Source: Liolophura sinensis
Lineage: Eukaryota > Mollusca > Polyplacophora > Chitonida > Chitonidae
DNA length: 64,000 nucleotides
Reading direction: 5' to 3'
Assembly: GCF_032854445.1 (NCBI RefSeq)
Contig: NC_088300.1
Coordinates: 13,049,191 to 13,113,190 of the forward strand
Positions 12,560 through 25,095 of the stretch are shown one piece after another. The notes beneath the pieces were generated by a model. That model worked only from the letters and a program-made list of their open reading frames with translations, did no database searches and had not been told where the DNA came from. Position numbers and translations under genes: made by a program. How positions within the stretch are numbered: position 1 is the stretch's first letter; each line of letters begins with the position of its first letter.

Positions 12560-13580
12560 TAGACAATGAAACGTCTCATGAATGATAACCGCTGTGTGTA
12601 GTGTTTATTCTACACAGTTTACACAATTTATTCTAACTGTCCATGTAAATGCTTTACCAGTAGCAACTTACACATCTCTGGTACTATGTTATTTCACAAG
12701 TGTGTGAAGAATGAATGCAGTTTTAATTTTTTTTATAATATATAAAAATCAACCAGGGATGTGGTTGACGAAGTAATCTAATGCTTGAAAAGCTACCCAG
12801 ACAGCTGAGTTCTGCTGCCTTATGTCAGGAGGCTGGCGGTAGTTTCCTATAAAACTAATTGCCGTCCAGTTATTTTGTTTGTTTGCTTATGGTTTAACAT
12901 GATGTAGTTCAAGATTATTTTAGCTTTGATCACAAATGTGTAAATGTACCTTACCTATGTGAAGAGGACCAAGGTAAACAGCAGCATCTAAAAAAAAAAC
13001 AGAAAAAAATCAAAACAAAAAAAAAAAAACAGAGCAAACTGACAAAAATATAGATATTCTTGTTTTCAAAAGTACAAAAAAAGCTTCTCAGCTTTCGTAG
13101 TGAAGTGTGCAATGAATTTAAACCTGCAGTTTTCCCAAGCCTTCAGGGATCAGCCTGGAAATTAAGCGCCCTGTAGTCGTGATTTCAACGATAATAAGGG
13201 TCAAAATAACTTTGTTGGGGCTGAAATACACGAATGAGGGTGCTAATCTGGTCTTGCAGTTTCCCAGTAAACTCATCGTCGACGTCATTTCAAAAAATTA
13301 CCGACCAATGAAAATGCTGAAAATTTGCATAAAATATATGAGAAATTAAGAAGAAAAGTGCCGAAAATAATTTTTTTTGACAGAACTTTCTTCATAAACA
13401 TAATCTTCGTGTTAGAACCCCAACAGCTCCTCAGTACGCAGTCTTACGTTCACAGGAGTCCCTGTCTTCCACAAGAATGGGGTAAAGACCCAAGTTTGAA
13501 ACTTTCCTGTTTGGTGTTTACATTGGGCACTCTGTTTCCCTCTAAACTCTAAACTTATACCAATCATGTCAGTCAAAAAT
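12560..13580. other. non-coding stretch with A-rich tract
   Basis: No gene is supportable. An A-rich tract lies at about 12987..13035 (A runs broken by C and G). Confidence 0.5.
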
Positions 13581-13584
13581 CTTG

Positions 13585-13998
13585 AGTTTAAAAAGGCAAA
13601 GACCATTCTAAAATGAGGTATGTATCAGATGAAAAACCATTAAAAACTGTCCTGGAAAATAGTTGGATTTATTTTTTACGATTTGTTTAAGCTAGTAAAA
13701 TGCACTGGAATATTTTATTCTATGGTGGCCTTTCCTGACCACAGGGGGACCAATATCATCACATAAGGTTTTTGCTACTCAACACATATTAGACCGCTAC
13801 ATTTCATCATTCAGAATGCATACACATATACACATTCTGGGTCACAAGAGACCACCGTAGAATCTGATCTTTTAATACCATATTATTTGGTTAGAAAAAT
13901 TCTAAAAAAAAGTTAAATCCAACTATTTTTCTGGACAGTTTTTAATGGTCTTTCATCTGATATCTACTTCATGTTTTGAGTGGTCTTTGCCTTTAATA
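13585..13998. repeat. foldback: inverted repeat with arms of about 100 bp
   Basis: The left arm, about 13590..13685, contains GGCAAAGACCATTCTAAAAT and CCATTAAAAACTGTCC. It is complementary, with mismatches, to the right arm at about 13893..13995 (GGACAGTTTTTAATGG, then GTGGTCTTTGCC). The loop is about 210 bp. The right arm belongs to the duplicated unit that follows. Confidence 0.8.
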
Positions 13999-14348
13999 AC
14001 AATGAAATAAATAAATAAGTAAATAAATTCTCCCAGGAATAAACCTAGCTACATGTACATATATCTAAGAGCGACTTTAAGGACAATACTACGTAAACTG
14101 TACAAAGCACAAAATTTCGATATAAAGGAAATCCGCACCATCAAATTTTAAATGACGAAGTCGAGGCCTAACTGTACAGTTATCAAAGATGTGCTTAGTA
14201 TGTCCTCCGCTGTTTACTTTTGGAATTTGAAGCTCTACTTATATGAATTTTTGGCTTCCTCTCTGGTCGTAAGTGGGAAGTTCTTCAGCAACCTGCGGAT
14301 GGTCGTGGGTTTCCCCCGGGTTCTTCCCGGTTTCCTCCCACTTTCATC
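13801..14348. repeat. 548-bp tandem duplication, copy 1
   Basis: This is the first of two nearly identical head-to-tail copies, beginning ATTTCATCATTCAGAATGC. It ends inside a family 1 SINE, right after GGTTTCCTCCCAC, where the second copy starts. The SINE in this copy therefore lacks its 3' half. Differences between copies are only a few bases (for example CCCCCGGG against CCCCGGG), so the event is recent. Confidence 0.9.
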
Positions 14349-14887
14349 ATTTCATCATTCAGAATGCATACACATATACACATTCTGGGTCACAAGAGAC
14401 CACGGTAGAATCTGATCTTTTAATACCATATTATTTGGTTAGAAAAATTCTAAAAAAAGTTAAATCCAACTATTTTTTCTGGACAGTTTTTAATGGTCTT
14501 TCATCTGATATCTACTTCATGTTTTGAGTGGTCTTTGCCTTTAATAACAGTGAAATAAATAAATAAGTAAATAAATTCTCCCAGGAATAAACCTAGCTAC
14601 ATGTACATATATCTAAGAGCGACTTTAAGGACAATACTACGTAAACTGTACAAAGCACAAAATTTCGATATAAAGGAAATCCGCACCATCAAATTTTAAA
14701 TGACGAAGTCGAGGCCTAACTGTACAGTTATCAAAGATGTGCTTAGTATGTCCTCCGCTGTTTACTTTTGGAATTTGAAGCTCTACTTATATGAATTTTT
14801 GGCTTCCGCTCTGGTCGTAAGTGGGAAGTTCTTCAGCAACCTGCGGATGGTCGTGGGTTTCCCCGGGTTCTTCCCGGTTTCCTCCCA
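14349..14887. repeat. 548-bp tandem duplication, copy 2
   Basis: This second copy runs through the same segment, including an ATAAATAAATAAGTAAATAAA-like tract near 14553..14577, and then continues into the intact 3' half of the SINE. Its open frame of 87 codons at 14700 matches one at 14152 only because the DNA is duplicated. Confidence 0.9.
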
Positions 14888-14967
14888 CAATAATGCTGGC
14901 CGCCGTCGTATAAGTGAAATATTCTTGAGTACGGCGTTAAACACCAATGAAATAAATAAATAAATAT
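14800..14967 (+). mobile_element. SINE family 1, 3' two-thirds
   Basis: The copy reads CTCTGGTCGTAAGTGGGAAG, then AACCTGCGGATGGTCGTGGG, TTTCCTCCCACAATAATGCT, GGCCGCCGTCGTATAAGTGA and TTCTTGAGTACGGCGTTAAA. It ends with CACCAATGAAATAAATAAAT. The tRNA-like head is absent or replaced by unrelated sequence. Confidence 0.88.
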
Positions 14968-15512
14968 ATGAATTTTAAAATCACGTTAAGAAGAATGGCC
15001 TCCTTATATTGCAACATGAAATTATGTTCTGTGAGACAATGATGTTGGGTGCGTTTTCACCCTTTTTCAACTGTAAAAGTTTCAAACGCTTGAAACAGTT
15101 GTCACGTGAAAAATATCATCTCCTGCCTTGAATGATTGAAAACTGTTGACTTCATGTTGACTTCATGTTACCAGCTTTATTTATTATTTCTTAAGTATTC
15201 CATTTGTAACTGCAATTTTACGTTATTTTATAAATGGGCCTGGCGATTATCAGCTTGTAACGCCCTTTAACCGTTTACGAATGGTATAGTAGTGTCGAAC
15301 TCGAAGCTGGGATTACTAAAATGTAAACATTGACACGAAAGTTTAATTTTCTCAAACAACCTTTGTTTCTTCTGTTTCGACGTCTTTAATGTGTTTGAAT
15401 TTCAGCTTCAGTATTTTGTTTTGTAGAGAAAGCTAAAAATTTTAGAATCTAGCCCAAAGTGGCTTGGAAAACAGGCTCCATACTATTCGGGCATACACTT
15501 TCACAAACACTG

Positions 15513-15736
15513 ACAGGGGGCCTCCGTGCTCGAAGGGTGAGCACACTGATTCAGGAGTCCAGCTCACTTCCTCTCCGGTCGTATGTGTTATGGTCTGTCA
15601 GTAGCCTGCGGATGGTCGTTGGTTTCTCCTGGCCTCGGTTACCGCTCACCATAACGCTGGTGTCCGTCGTATAAGTCAAATGAGAAGGCCCCTAAGGGCG
15701 TAAATCACCATTCAACTAAATACATAAATAAATAAC
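15513..15736 (+). mobile_element. SINE family 1, diverged full-length copy
   Basis: The head GGGGGCCTCCGTGCTCGAAG is followed by a B-box-like stretch in CAGGAGTCCAGCTCAC. The body contains AGCCTGCGGATGGTCGTTGG and the tail ATACATAAATAAATAAC. The A box is damaged. A CCCCTAAGGGCG insert interrupts the segment that is usually ATATTCTTGAGTACGGCG. Confidence 0.8.
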
Positions 15737-15839
15737 TATAAACACATGATCACACTTCAGACGACCAACCCTTGCCGATTTTCACAATATTATGGTTATA
15801 TCATGAGTACCTTGTACATAGTACGACATCGACACACTA

Positions 15840-16045
15840 GGATTTATTTACTTGATTTGTTTCATTGGTGTTTTACGCCGTACTCAAGGATATTTCACTT
15901 GTACGACGGCGGTCAACATTACGGTGGGATGAAGCTGGGTAGAGCCCAGGGGAAATCTACGACTATCGGTGGACACATTAGGACGCACTTCCTATACGAT
16001 CTTCATGTAATGTGGCCCTTAGCCGGAGAAGTTAATAACACGGCT
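15840..16045 (-). mobile_element. SINE family 1, partial
   Basis: The reversed tail ATTTATTTACTTGATTTG is followed by TTGGTGTTTTACGCCGTACT, GTACGACGGCGGTCAACATT and a diverged body up to the GTGGCCCTTAGCCGGAGAAG region near 16010. The tRNA-like head cannot be recognised. Confidence 0.78.
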
Positions 16046-16049
16046 ATGT

Positions 16050-16755
16050 TAGTAATTACGTCGTAACATTGTGTTGCAACAAGGATTCAGTTCATGTCTT
16101 TAAAATATTCTTTATCCTCATATACTGACATATATTAAACTGAAAAGAAACGCAATATCTGGTAAGTAAGAGTATTTATATTCTGTTGTGTTGGGTTTTT
16201 TTTTTTTTAGAAAGTAACTAATTTCTGAAACCTGTACAAACAGCAATGCTATAACGGCTCTCATAGCGACATAACCGCATGTGCATGGCTTAGATAACTA
16301 TCACGTGACTTACAATACAAAAATAGCTAAACCCGTGTCTCCTTGTCAGCGTTCAAATTATTCTGGTCACAAAATGTCAATTAAGCGGGACAGTAAACAA
16401 TACATGAAGCAAAAAACAATGTTATAAAACACGTTCGCTGCTGGCTCGTTTATATAAGATTCTAAGACAAAGATAGCATTGTATTGGTTTTTATAACACA
16501 ACACAGCTGAAAAAGGAGACAGATTATTTTCTTTATCATGTGTAAAGAGATATGTGTATATATGGCTTACATAAAGCCTCACTGTTGCCCCTCTCTCCAC
16601 ACACAGGCGTTTTCAATACAATTGCGGGCTTCTTTCAAATTCGGCTGTATTCGTACAATATCTTTAAATAATTGTGTCACCCATTTTAAATGCATAGGAA
16701 TAACTTTACAGTGTGTTTGTCTATTCTGAGAGTTGTTATTCCTGTCTTCCTAGCA
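16050..16755. other. non-coding stretch
   Basis: No gene is supportable. A T11 tract lies near 16198..16210. Confidence 0.4.
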
Positions 16756-16757
16756 TA

Positions 16758-16933
16758 CTCTCTAAAAACAGTGTTGTGGCAAAAATGCACATTCACATAA
16801 TTTTGTGTACTAGCAGTACACAAATTGTGTAATTCGTGTAACACATCCACAGGCACTTCTGTATACATGTGTGTACCACTAATACACATATTATTGTGGA
16901 TGTCCAAATTTGTACACAATCGTTTTAAGAGAG
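16758..16933. mobile_element. MITE-like element with TIRs and TA duplication
   Basis: The left end CTCTCTAAAAAC and right end GTTTTAAGAGAG are inverted repeats with 11 of 12 bases matching. Each is flanked by TA (16756..16757 and 16934..16935), as expected for a TA target duplication. The 176-bp interior has no coding capacity and contains further inverted pieces around GTGTACTAGCAGTACAC and around TTATTGTGGATGTCC, the latter complementary to ACACATCCACA. TA insertion suggests mobilisation by a Tc1/mariner-like or similar transposase; that is inference. Confidence 0.8.
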
Positions 16934-16939
16934 TATAGG

Positions 16940-19900
16940 AAAATCGGTATATGCATATAACAAAATGCAACTATTCAATGCATACGAAGAACAAGCTTAT
17001 TTCACGGTGTAGCCAATTCTGTGGTATCGGAGTGTAAGTGGCAAGGAAATCTATTGTATTATGTTGTTGACAAGTCCATCTGATCTGAATTACAACTGAA
17101 TTTGGAGCCGATAGCGGCAGATCGAATAAATCGCTATGATGCGAGTTCATTCCCGGTGTTGTATATATAGGGAATTTGTACATTCTCTTCTCTCACGGAT
17201 GTTAGTCGGACTCCTGGTGACCAGCACATTCTAGCATTCGTCGACTTTTCTTCCTCCAGTATGGTGGGCTTATATCTGTACATCATCATACACCAGAAAG
17301 TAATTACCAAAGACGATGGTTTACCTCAGCCTCCAACGCCAAAAAAATAAAAAAGCCAAAACTGACCGCCATCGTTTATGTGGAAAATTCTTAAGTATAC
17401 TGTTAAATAATAAGGAAATAAATAAATGTATAATGTGCTTCAACAACCTACAATAATACTACCTGTATCGAGAGAGTTATTTTTCATTAAGGATTTTCAG
17501 GGGAATTTTCGATCAATTATTTCAACGCCAACTGGCGCTATACAGCATACCTTGTACATGGCACAAATTGGACGTTACAGTTTACAGTACACCTATCGGC
17601 CTTACTCTACTCATTAACCTACCCATAGCAGGTATGGCTTGCATCAGCAAATTTGGCGTGTTTATATCACAGAGTAAGCTATTGCATCATAATGCATTCC
17701 ACAGTGATGCTTATTCCAGCTTTATGTCTACCAGCTGTGGTGTAATGGAGAGGTTGTAACTGGAATGAGTGCCTCTCTTATTCCACTTTTATGTATTCGG
17801 TTCTTGAAATGCATGTGATATTCTACATTCATTTTGAAGAATTATACACAGATTTATAGATATACCCACCAACGTTTACATAATGCATGTAGAATGTATT
17901 AAATTCCGCATACTGACGGAGGTCGGCACAATGGACAAGATAATACCATTCAAATAAATAAATAAATGAAAGATTCATATATAACATAATTACGAAGAAA
18001 CATTATAAGTTACAGATATTGTGAACAAGGTAAAAGGCAAACTTCCATTTTGCTATATCACCAACTTCTTCCAGTCGATAAGGTAGAGCAACTTTTAGTG
18101 ATCGTAGATGTTCACCTTGTATATGATTTAATTTTTGTATTTTATGTACAGTAAATGGTTTGACATAAGCAAGATCTACACAGAAGGTTCCAATCGCATG
18201 AGAATATGTCATTTTCTTCTGTGACGATGCAGTGCTTGGGTACATGGACTTCATATCTGTATACCGATTATCATGACGTAATAAAGGAAAGGACACATGA
18301 GTTCACAGCTTAGACCCGTTTTGTTATAGACAGGGTGGAGTTTTACGGGTTGCTCATTGATTTCAGTTACTTATATGATTCATTTTTATGAATATCTTAA
18401 AAATATAAATATGGTTAAAATTCTGTTTAAGCACATTTTTCTGCAGTAAAGACCAAATTCGAGCACAAATAAATTTATCAGACCGGCATCACATCCTCAT
18501 TTAGAACATTTTTATGTAAAGCCACGAAGAGACCGACCCAAATACCAACCACTCAAAAAGCTGTTTTATCGTGTTTTCCTTCAAGAAAGATCAACCTATA
18601 AAGGGCCTGAACATCATGTTTAGAAACAACTTTTCACACCTTTCCACATGAAGTTTGCATTATTTTTGTATTGTCTCCACCTTTAATCCGTTATGGCCGT
18701 ATTCGTGATGGGATGGCTGCACCAGACTTACCACAATATGCGACATCTGGGGATTGTTGTGAATAAAAAAGTTACAGAACTTTTCTCTGATTTGTAAAGC
18801 TGTTGCACAGTTTCTGGTTAAATAAACAATAAAATCCCGCATCAACATCTTTCTTTTCTCTGTGACATTTATCAACCCTTCGAAGGTAATTAATTATATG
18901 GGAACTGAAATGATTTACGTTTTTGCTTGGCTGATGACAAATAATTCAGACATAATGGAGTCCGTCCGTGAGAACAACGCATTAAACAAGCATTACCCAT
19001 CGCAATAATCATTAGAGCAATTTAAATCCCCTTAACACAAACTCTCGCAGAGCAATTAGCAATATCTCTACGCCTGGGTTTTTATCTTGATACAGGAATA
19101 GAGTTTGAGCTCTGCAAACTCAGCAAAAAAGATTTCTGTGTTTGAAGAAATCCAGTTGTGTCACAGTGCCATGTGTCTAGGTTAACAATAAGGGTTGATC
19201 AGCCAACATCACAGGTTTTCACTTTTAATTGTTTTCCTTTTGCTGGAAATATAAACTGAAGAAAGCAAAGCGCTAAATCCAAAGTATGAGGAAAATTACG
19301 TGATATCCAGGTCAGAGCTTTCCGATCATTCCGTTTGGAGAAAACGTTGTTTGTCGGCTGGGGTGGTGGTTAGGGACAGGGGTTTAAATTTAGAGATAAA
19401 AGGCCGACATCTGACGTGTCGGTTGATTGTGATGTTTTTAAATCGCAAAAACACAAGTTACTTGTTCAAACCGGTAGCATGGTAACAATAGATTTGTTTT
19501 TTTCCTTTGTTTCCAACACCTTGGTGATAATACACAGCAGTCGGCAGGGCTCGTTGGAGTGTATAGGTGATCTAACAAAAATTTCATTTTAGATCACTAG
19601 GGCACGGCTCCCGTCAGCATGGTATATACATTGGACTGGTTTTATTCGAGTAAATCTCTGTGTCACATGCGAGACAATTACGTCACTTATGCGCCAGGGA
19701 CACGATGTGGTTTTCTCGGGTTCCGTCTCCCATGAAACAAATCCACAACACAAAGAAATACATAGTTGAGATATGAACGGGTAAATGTACATGTAATATT
19801 CTAGCACATATTAAGGTGAAGCATTCAATGAAACTGACAGCTGTCGTATAAATAAAAATAGTCTTTAGAGCTGCGTGAAATACTTCGAGCATGTCTATAA

Positions 19901-20080
19901 ATTTCACGACAGAAACAAATTTTGATTTTTACCGAGGCCTTTTCACTTTTTATTTGAGTTGAAGGATACTCAGATAGTATAGATGAAACACCATATCCCT
20001 GCCGTCAACCCATCAATAAAGATCTCCTAACTGTATCAACGTCTAATAACCACAATAAATTATGACCAAGGCTTTACATC
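16940..20080. other. non-coding stretch
   Basis: Open frames reach at most 97 codons, with no recognisable domain. CAAATAAATAAATAAATG near 17953 looks like an isolated SINE-type tail. Nothing else is assignable. Confidence 0.45.
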
Positions 20081-20805
20081 GCTGTATTTGACGAAACAGG
20101 GTCCAGCGGTATCGGGCTACACAACAAACACCAAGACGAAGGTGTTAAAGTCTATTCTACCCCTAAAAATGAAGAGAATGTCACGAGAAGGGGTGGTGGG
20201 ACATCGGATGTGTTGGATCCATCCATTATTTGGAGAGGTAAACGTTCCGGCGGGTGTGTTGCGTGACACACTCGATGTTGTTTGCAAGGTCTTCTCTATT
20301 TAATAAGTATATTTGGACACGGCTCGCAAACTATCAGCAGGGTATAACTCCGCCGTAATGGCCTACACAACAAACACCAAGACCAAGGGTTAAAGTCTAT
20401 CCTACTCCAAACAATGAAGAAATTGTTTTTAAAAAATGGCATATTTCTCTTTGATTCCCTCAGCAAAGGTCATGCATTTAGACCAATCATCGACAAGTTT
20501 AGGCCATGGCGGTTGACCTAGATACGTCAAAGCTGCGTATTATGACGACATGTCTTATTGTTGCATAACGCAGGAATGTAAAATGAACGAAATAATTTAT
20601 TACATAAATCATAAAAGCAAAGCTAACAAACAAACTCATATTCTTTTATTTGTAGACATGAACAGCATCCAAGGGATAATATTATTTGGGGTAGGTAAAC
20701 GTAGCGGTTGGTGTGTTGCGTGACACACTCGATGTTTGAAAGGTCATCACTAATTAATATGTACATTTGCTCACAAAACTAACAGCGGGGTAGAATGATG
20801 GAATA
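20080..20805. repeat. diverged tandem duplication
   Basis: CACAACAAACACCAAGACGA near 20118 recurs as CACAACAAACACCAAGACCA near 20367. TGTGTTGCGTGACACACTCG near 20254 recurs near 20711, each time followed by an AGGTC..T and ACAG.GGGTA context. The second copy has about 200 bp of extra sequence. Each copy holds a small palindrome (GTGTTGCGTGACACAC). No coding role is apparent. Confidence 0.7.
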
Positions 20806-20809
20806 AACA

Positions 20810-22620
20810 TGAAATACAAAGAATTATATTATACAATTATACACTGTAAGGAATCCATTCTCACCATGCCCAGTTGTTCATCTCATCGACTTTACAATTG
20901 CCAGGTGTAGGCCTATTGTGAAGACAAGAGGAAATTCGTTGTTCTGATTTCGATTAATTGTGTGTTAGGGAATGATGGCTCCATGAACAGACGTATTTTT
21001 CATAGCTATGTAATTCTGTGCGAAACAGAGGCATGGCAATAGGACCATGTGGCAGATGTGCATAATTTATCGGTGCGGTACTGCACTAATTCATTTAATG
21101 TTTGAATTTCAGGCAATACTGTGGTAGCCGAAAAAAAATGTTAATCAAGATTTTGCTTTGACTCTCCAGTTTTAAGCCACATGAAGAGGTGTCAGTGTTG
21201 TTCAGACAATTATATATTACTAGATTTACATGCGGAAATACATACATGGTTAGAAGACTGCCTCTAATATTGGTTTTCCGAAGACCAAACTGCATTCATC
21301 ACGATGGATTATACTTGTGCGGAAAAACCTCATATGGCATCTGTGGATAGAAGTGATTCAATTTTTACTGTACCCCAGCTCACGTCACAAAAGTGTTGTC
21401 GACCGCTTAAAATCACCAAAGCTCCAGGAACAGTGAGAGCGAGCTGACACACTGTTAAAGCCTCATTAAGGATCTAAAATATATGTAGACATAACAGAGA
21501 CAGGGTGTGTTTCTGTTTTTTATGCCCCAAGTTAATAGAAAGGTATATTCTACTGGAGTTTAATTTGTAGAACTTTAAATCAAACTGTAACCCGTTACAT
21601 AAGCATTCCGCTACTTTTTCTTACTGGAGACGTCTTTTACATATAATATTCTTCTGTGTTAAATTAAACTGTGTCTTTTTTTTATAAATCTACACAAGAG
21701 AAGGTATATTTACGTGTACAGGCACCATGCATCAAAGCACCAAGACAAAACAAATTCTGTCCGTACTTCAATGCGTTAATAGTACGGAATACTTCTGAAG
21801 CTGGATTGAAAAAAAAATAGTGAATTCCCTCTGGCGTTAAGTAAAGAGCACGAACGGAGGATATAGCTTACCCAAGATGTTACTAATGGCTATGTCCCGT
21901 AAATTCACCCCAATAGTGCTATTTGTAGATAAATCAAACACGTCTAACAGCTCTCACGATGTTGTTTCATAAAAATACGATATTTATTGATCGAGAAAGG
22001 AAGCTGCAAGAGGGATCTGGAACGATATCATCATCACAGGAATTACACAAAGCCGGGTTCTTTTTGAAAATAAGCAAAGCAGCCAATTACCTTAAAGCAT
22101 TCGGCATTCATAAACGACAGTGGAATAAAAAGTCTCGGCTCCACTGACTGGTCGTACAAATACGATAGTAATTCACCAGTACGGCGTAAAACAACAATGA
22201 AATAAAAAATAAAAGTACGTTCCTATATCGCTTAGGTCCTGAGAAGTCCTCAGCTAATGTTTTTATCAGCTAGTACTATGCTTACAGCAGATATAATACC
22301 ATAATCGTCAGAAACTCCTAACTGAGGTAAACTGATAAGAGACCGGATTTCATCGTGTACTTGTGACCTTCTGCAAATTATCACACCTTCGTCGCTGCTC
22401 TGCATGGCCTGACTATACTGTAGCCTTTTATATCTTAGTTTTACAAACAAAACCATCATCTTATTTTCCATCAGCATATTTCAGACTTAAAATAACGGTC
22501 ACTTGTTACACCTCTGACAAATTACACACTGACAGTAATACTTGAAACAGCTATCAAAGGGAGGGGAATTTATTTATTTATTGACTTGCTGATTTATTGA
22601 TATACTACAGAACTTGAAAA
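20810..22620. other. non-coding stretch
   Basis: No gene is supportable. A short family 1 SINE tail remnant lies near 22170..22215 (AGTACGGCGTAAAACAACAA, then TGAAATAAAAAATAAAA). Confidence 0.4.
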
Positions 22621-22624
22621 ACTT

Positions 22625-22800
22625 ATCCCGGTGAATGGAGAAATTATTTATTTACTTGTTTATTTATTCATTTCACTGTGAAATTTATGAACATTACAGG
22701 CACACAATAGCGCCCAGTTATATAGCTGGAGGAAAGAGGAATCCCCTGGGTAAACAACCGATGTCTAGCAAGTCAGTGGCGAATTTTCCCACGTGTGTCT
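22625..22800 (-). mobile_element. very diverged SINE family 1 remnant
   Basis: A reversed ATAAATAA-type tail (ATTATTTATTTACTTGTTTA) is followed by TTTCACTGTGAAATT and GGAGGAAAGAGGAATCCCCT, which line up loosely with the family body. No head is seen. Confidence 0.4.
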
Positions 22801-23439
22801 TACATATGGATGAAAGGCAAGTGGTCTTCATCAAACGTATGACTGCTCCATGTGTACCGTCGTCCATACCAGGAACCCAAGAACACTCAGAGCTGGGGAA
22901 TCTAGAAATGTCCCTCGCAATGCCGCGACTGAACACGTAGGTCCTCTGTGCTAACTGCATGATGCAGCTGCGTGAGAACGCCATGGGCATTGTACTTCAT
23001 GTGCAGGTTTAAAAACACAAGTATTTACTCAAGAACCACTTTGTATTGACAATTAAGCACAAATCGGCTGGTCATAGAGTGTATACCGACTTCAAAGGAT
23101 GCCTTCAACTGGAACATTTGATGAAGGTGATGATTTTCAAACGCATGAATGCAGGCAAGGTACGTAATAGCAAGGTGTTAAAATCCATTTTTTCAAATTT
23201 ATATGTATTCGTCTATTCTTAGGGAGAGGTCACACATTAATTCTACGGGTAAGTAGTCACGTGATCGTTAATTGCCCACTTACGTCACACTTGGCTCATG
23301 TACTGTTTGCAAAGTTTTGACTAGGTGAACCATTCAGCTTTACTGTTAGATAAGTGTATATATTCATTCGCCAAGTGTGACGTAATTGCCAAAATAACCA
23401 GTTGCTTAACCTCTAGCTCCATCACCTATTCTGAACATG

Positions 23440-23583
23440 GCTTAAACTGCAGTCGTACATGGGAAGTTTTTCCAGTTTGGGCTTTTCCCGGGCTCGCCCC
23501 ATTTTCTTACCACTATACAGCTAACCGCCGTCGTGTAAATGAAATATCCTCAAGTTTGGTGTATCAGTCAAATAAATAAATTT
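23440..23583 (+). mobile_element. SINE family 1, 3' fragment
   Basis: CGTACATGGGAAGTTTTTCC is followed by TTTTCCCGGGCTCGCC, CTAACCGCCGTCGTGTAAAT and GAAATATCCTCAAG. The tail is CAAATAAATAAATTTA. Confidence 0.8.
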
Positions 23584-23945
23584 ATTCTGGATATTTCGAT
23601 GGCGCCTGGATTAACGCAAGCGGAAGGATTAACGCATAAAGATGCGCGTGACAAAGTATCCTATTTGAGACCATGAATGTCCGTGGGGCATTTGGCGTTT
23701 TACTCGCGCCAGCATGGGGACTCGGGCCAACACGGCGGTGAAAACCGTGTGTAAATAACATGGGAGTTAATAAAATGTCCTGCTTCACGGCCTCATAAGC
23801 CCAAAACCAGCTTTTGTTGACGTTCACAACTTACATATGGTGTACCGATTGTTCTGTAGTCTAACACTAATACACTATAAATTCCGGTTTAGTTCTCAGA
23901 ATATCATCCAAAGTTGTTCATTTCTATGTACCTTCCCATGTTATC

Positions 23946-23949
<4 letters not shown>

Positions 23950-24016
<67 letters not shown>
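23950..24016. repeat. (AT)n microsatellite
   Basis: About 33 uninterrupted AT dinucleotides. Confidence 0.98.
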
Positions 24017-24017
<1 letters not shown>

Positions 24018-24477
24018 CTCATGCGAATGATTGTGCCTGGATGTGCGCGGTTTAGAATACATGTACATATACTAGTTATCGGGGAGGGCGATAAAGGACA
24101 TTCGATACATAATGTGACATACTAAAACATGCTGCGACATCATGGATACATCAATCTATGTGGAAATTAGTCACCAAGCGATACCGGTAGTTCTTAGGTA
24201 CTTGACAAACCTCCCAAACCAGCAAGAGCTGGATTCGAGCCCGGGACCTCACTGGTGAAGACCTGACTGCCTGCAACAAAAGTGGCATATTGGACGAATG
24301 ACTTGTAACAAAATAAACTTCGTTTAAGATGATCTATGAAGAGAAATCTTTAACTGAGACAGACCAGAGAAATTCACAAATAACAAGCAACATTACAAAA
24401 ATCTTTAAAGTGTCGAATCCTGGGTTATACCACTGAACTTTAAATTGGTTATTTACAATGACATTTTACTTATGCAC

Positions 24478-24632
24478 ATATATTTATGCATTTATTTGAT
24501 TGGTGTTTTACACCGTACTCAAGAATATTTCACTTATACGACGGCGGCCAGCATTATGGTAGGTGGAGACCGGTGGAAACCCACGACCAAGCACAGGTTG
24601 CTGACAGACCTTTCCACGTATGCACATATATG
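24478..24632 (-). mobile_element. SINE family 1, 3' part
   Basis: A short reversed tail precedes TTGATTGGTGTTTTACACCG, TACTCAAGAATATTTCACTT, ATACGACGGCGGCCAGCATT and GGAAACCCACGACCAAGC, then GGTTGCTGACAGACCTTTCC. The copy stops before the tRNA-like head. It lies about 450 bp upstream of the arginine kinase promoter region. Confidence 0.88.
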
Positions 24633-25087
24633 TACAACTATATGACTTCTAAGAAACGACCGATGACCCGTTCTTAAGCTTACCAACTGAGAGATGAAAG
24701 AATGGGCATGCATCGATCTATTTCCATATTGCTTCATTAACATTCACACTGGATGATCAAGTAATTAATGACTTATTTCTCCTTTAGGGTTATGTTCTCC
24801 ATATCACCACTTAACCATAGTCTGGGTGTATCAGAATCATGACCAATGGAAAATGCATAGCAAAGGTCATTTGTAGCACTATGTAGTGCTCAATGAGCTT
24901 AATTATTAGACCCCTGGAGCTAGGCTTACTGGGTAAAGGAGATAAACCTCGAGGCCGGATTAATGGGAGATTATCGAACTGTTCGTGGTTTATTCTGCAG
25001 AACATGTTCATATTAAATAACCTAATCTCCAAGAAGTGTTCATACTGGCTCTTGGCATCGTACAAATTCTCCTTAACAACGTCTTGC

Positions 25088-25095
25088 TTTATAAG
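25088..25095 (+). promoter_or_regulatory. candidate TATA box for arginine kinase
   Basis: TTTATAAG lies 89 bases before the chosen ATG. A start site about 30 bases downstream, near 25120 (ACTTATCACCAAACC), would give a 5' leader of about 60 bases. A 5' leader intron cannot be excluded. Confidence 0.4.

Noticed and set aside
14152-14963. Pair of 87-codon paralogous proteins
   Set aside because: Identity comes from a 548-bp DNA duplication, and the frames run through SINE sequence.
16686-16970. 94-codon protein on - with Cys/His residues
   Set aside because: It lies across the TA-flanked MITE and its composition follows the inverted repeats.
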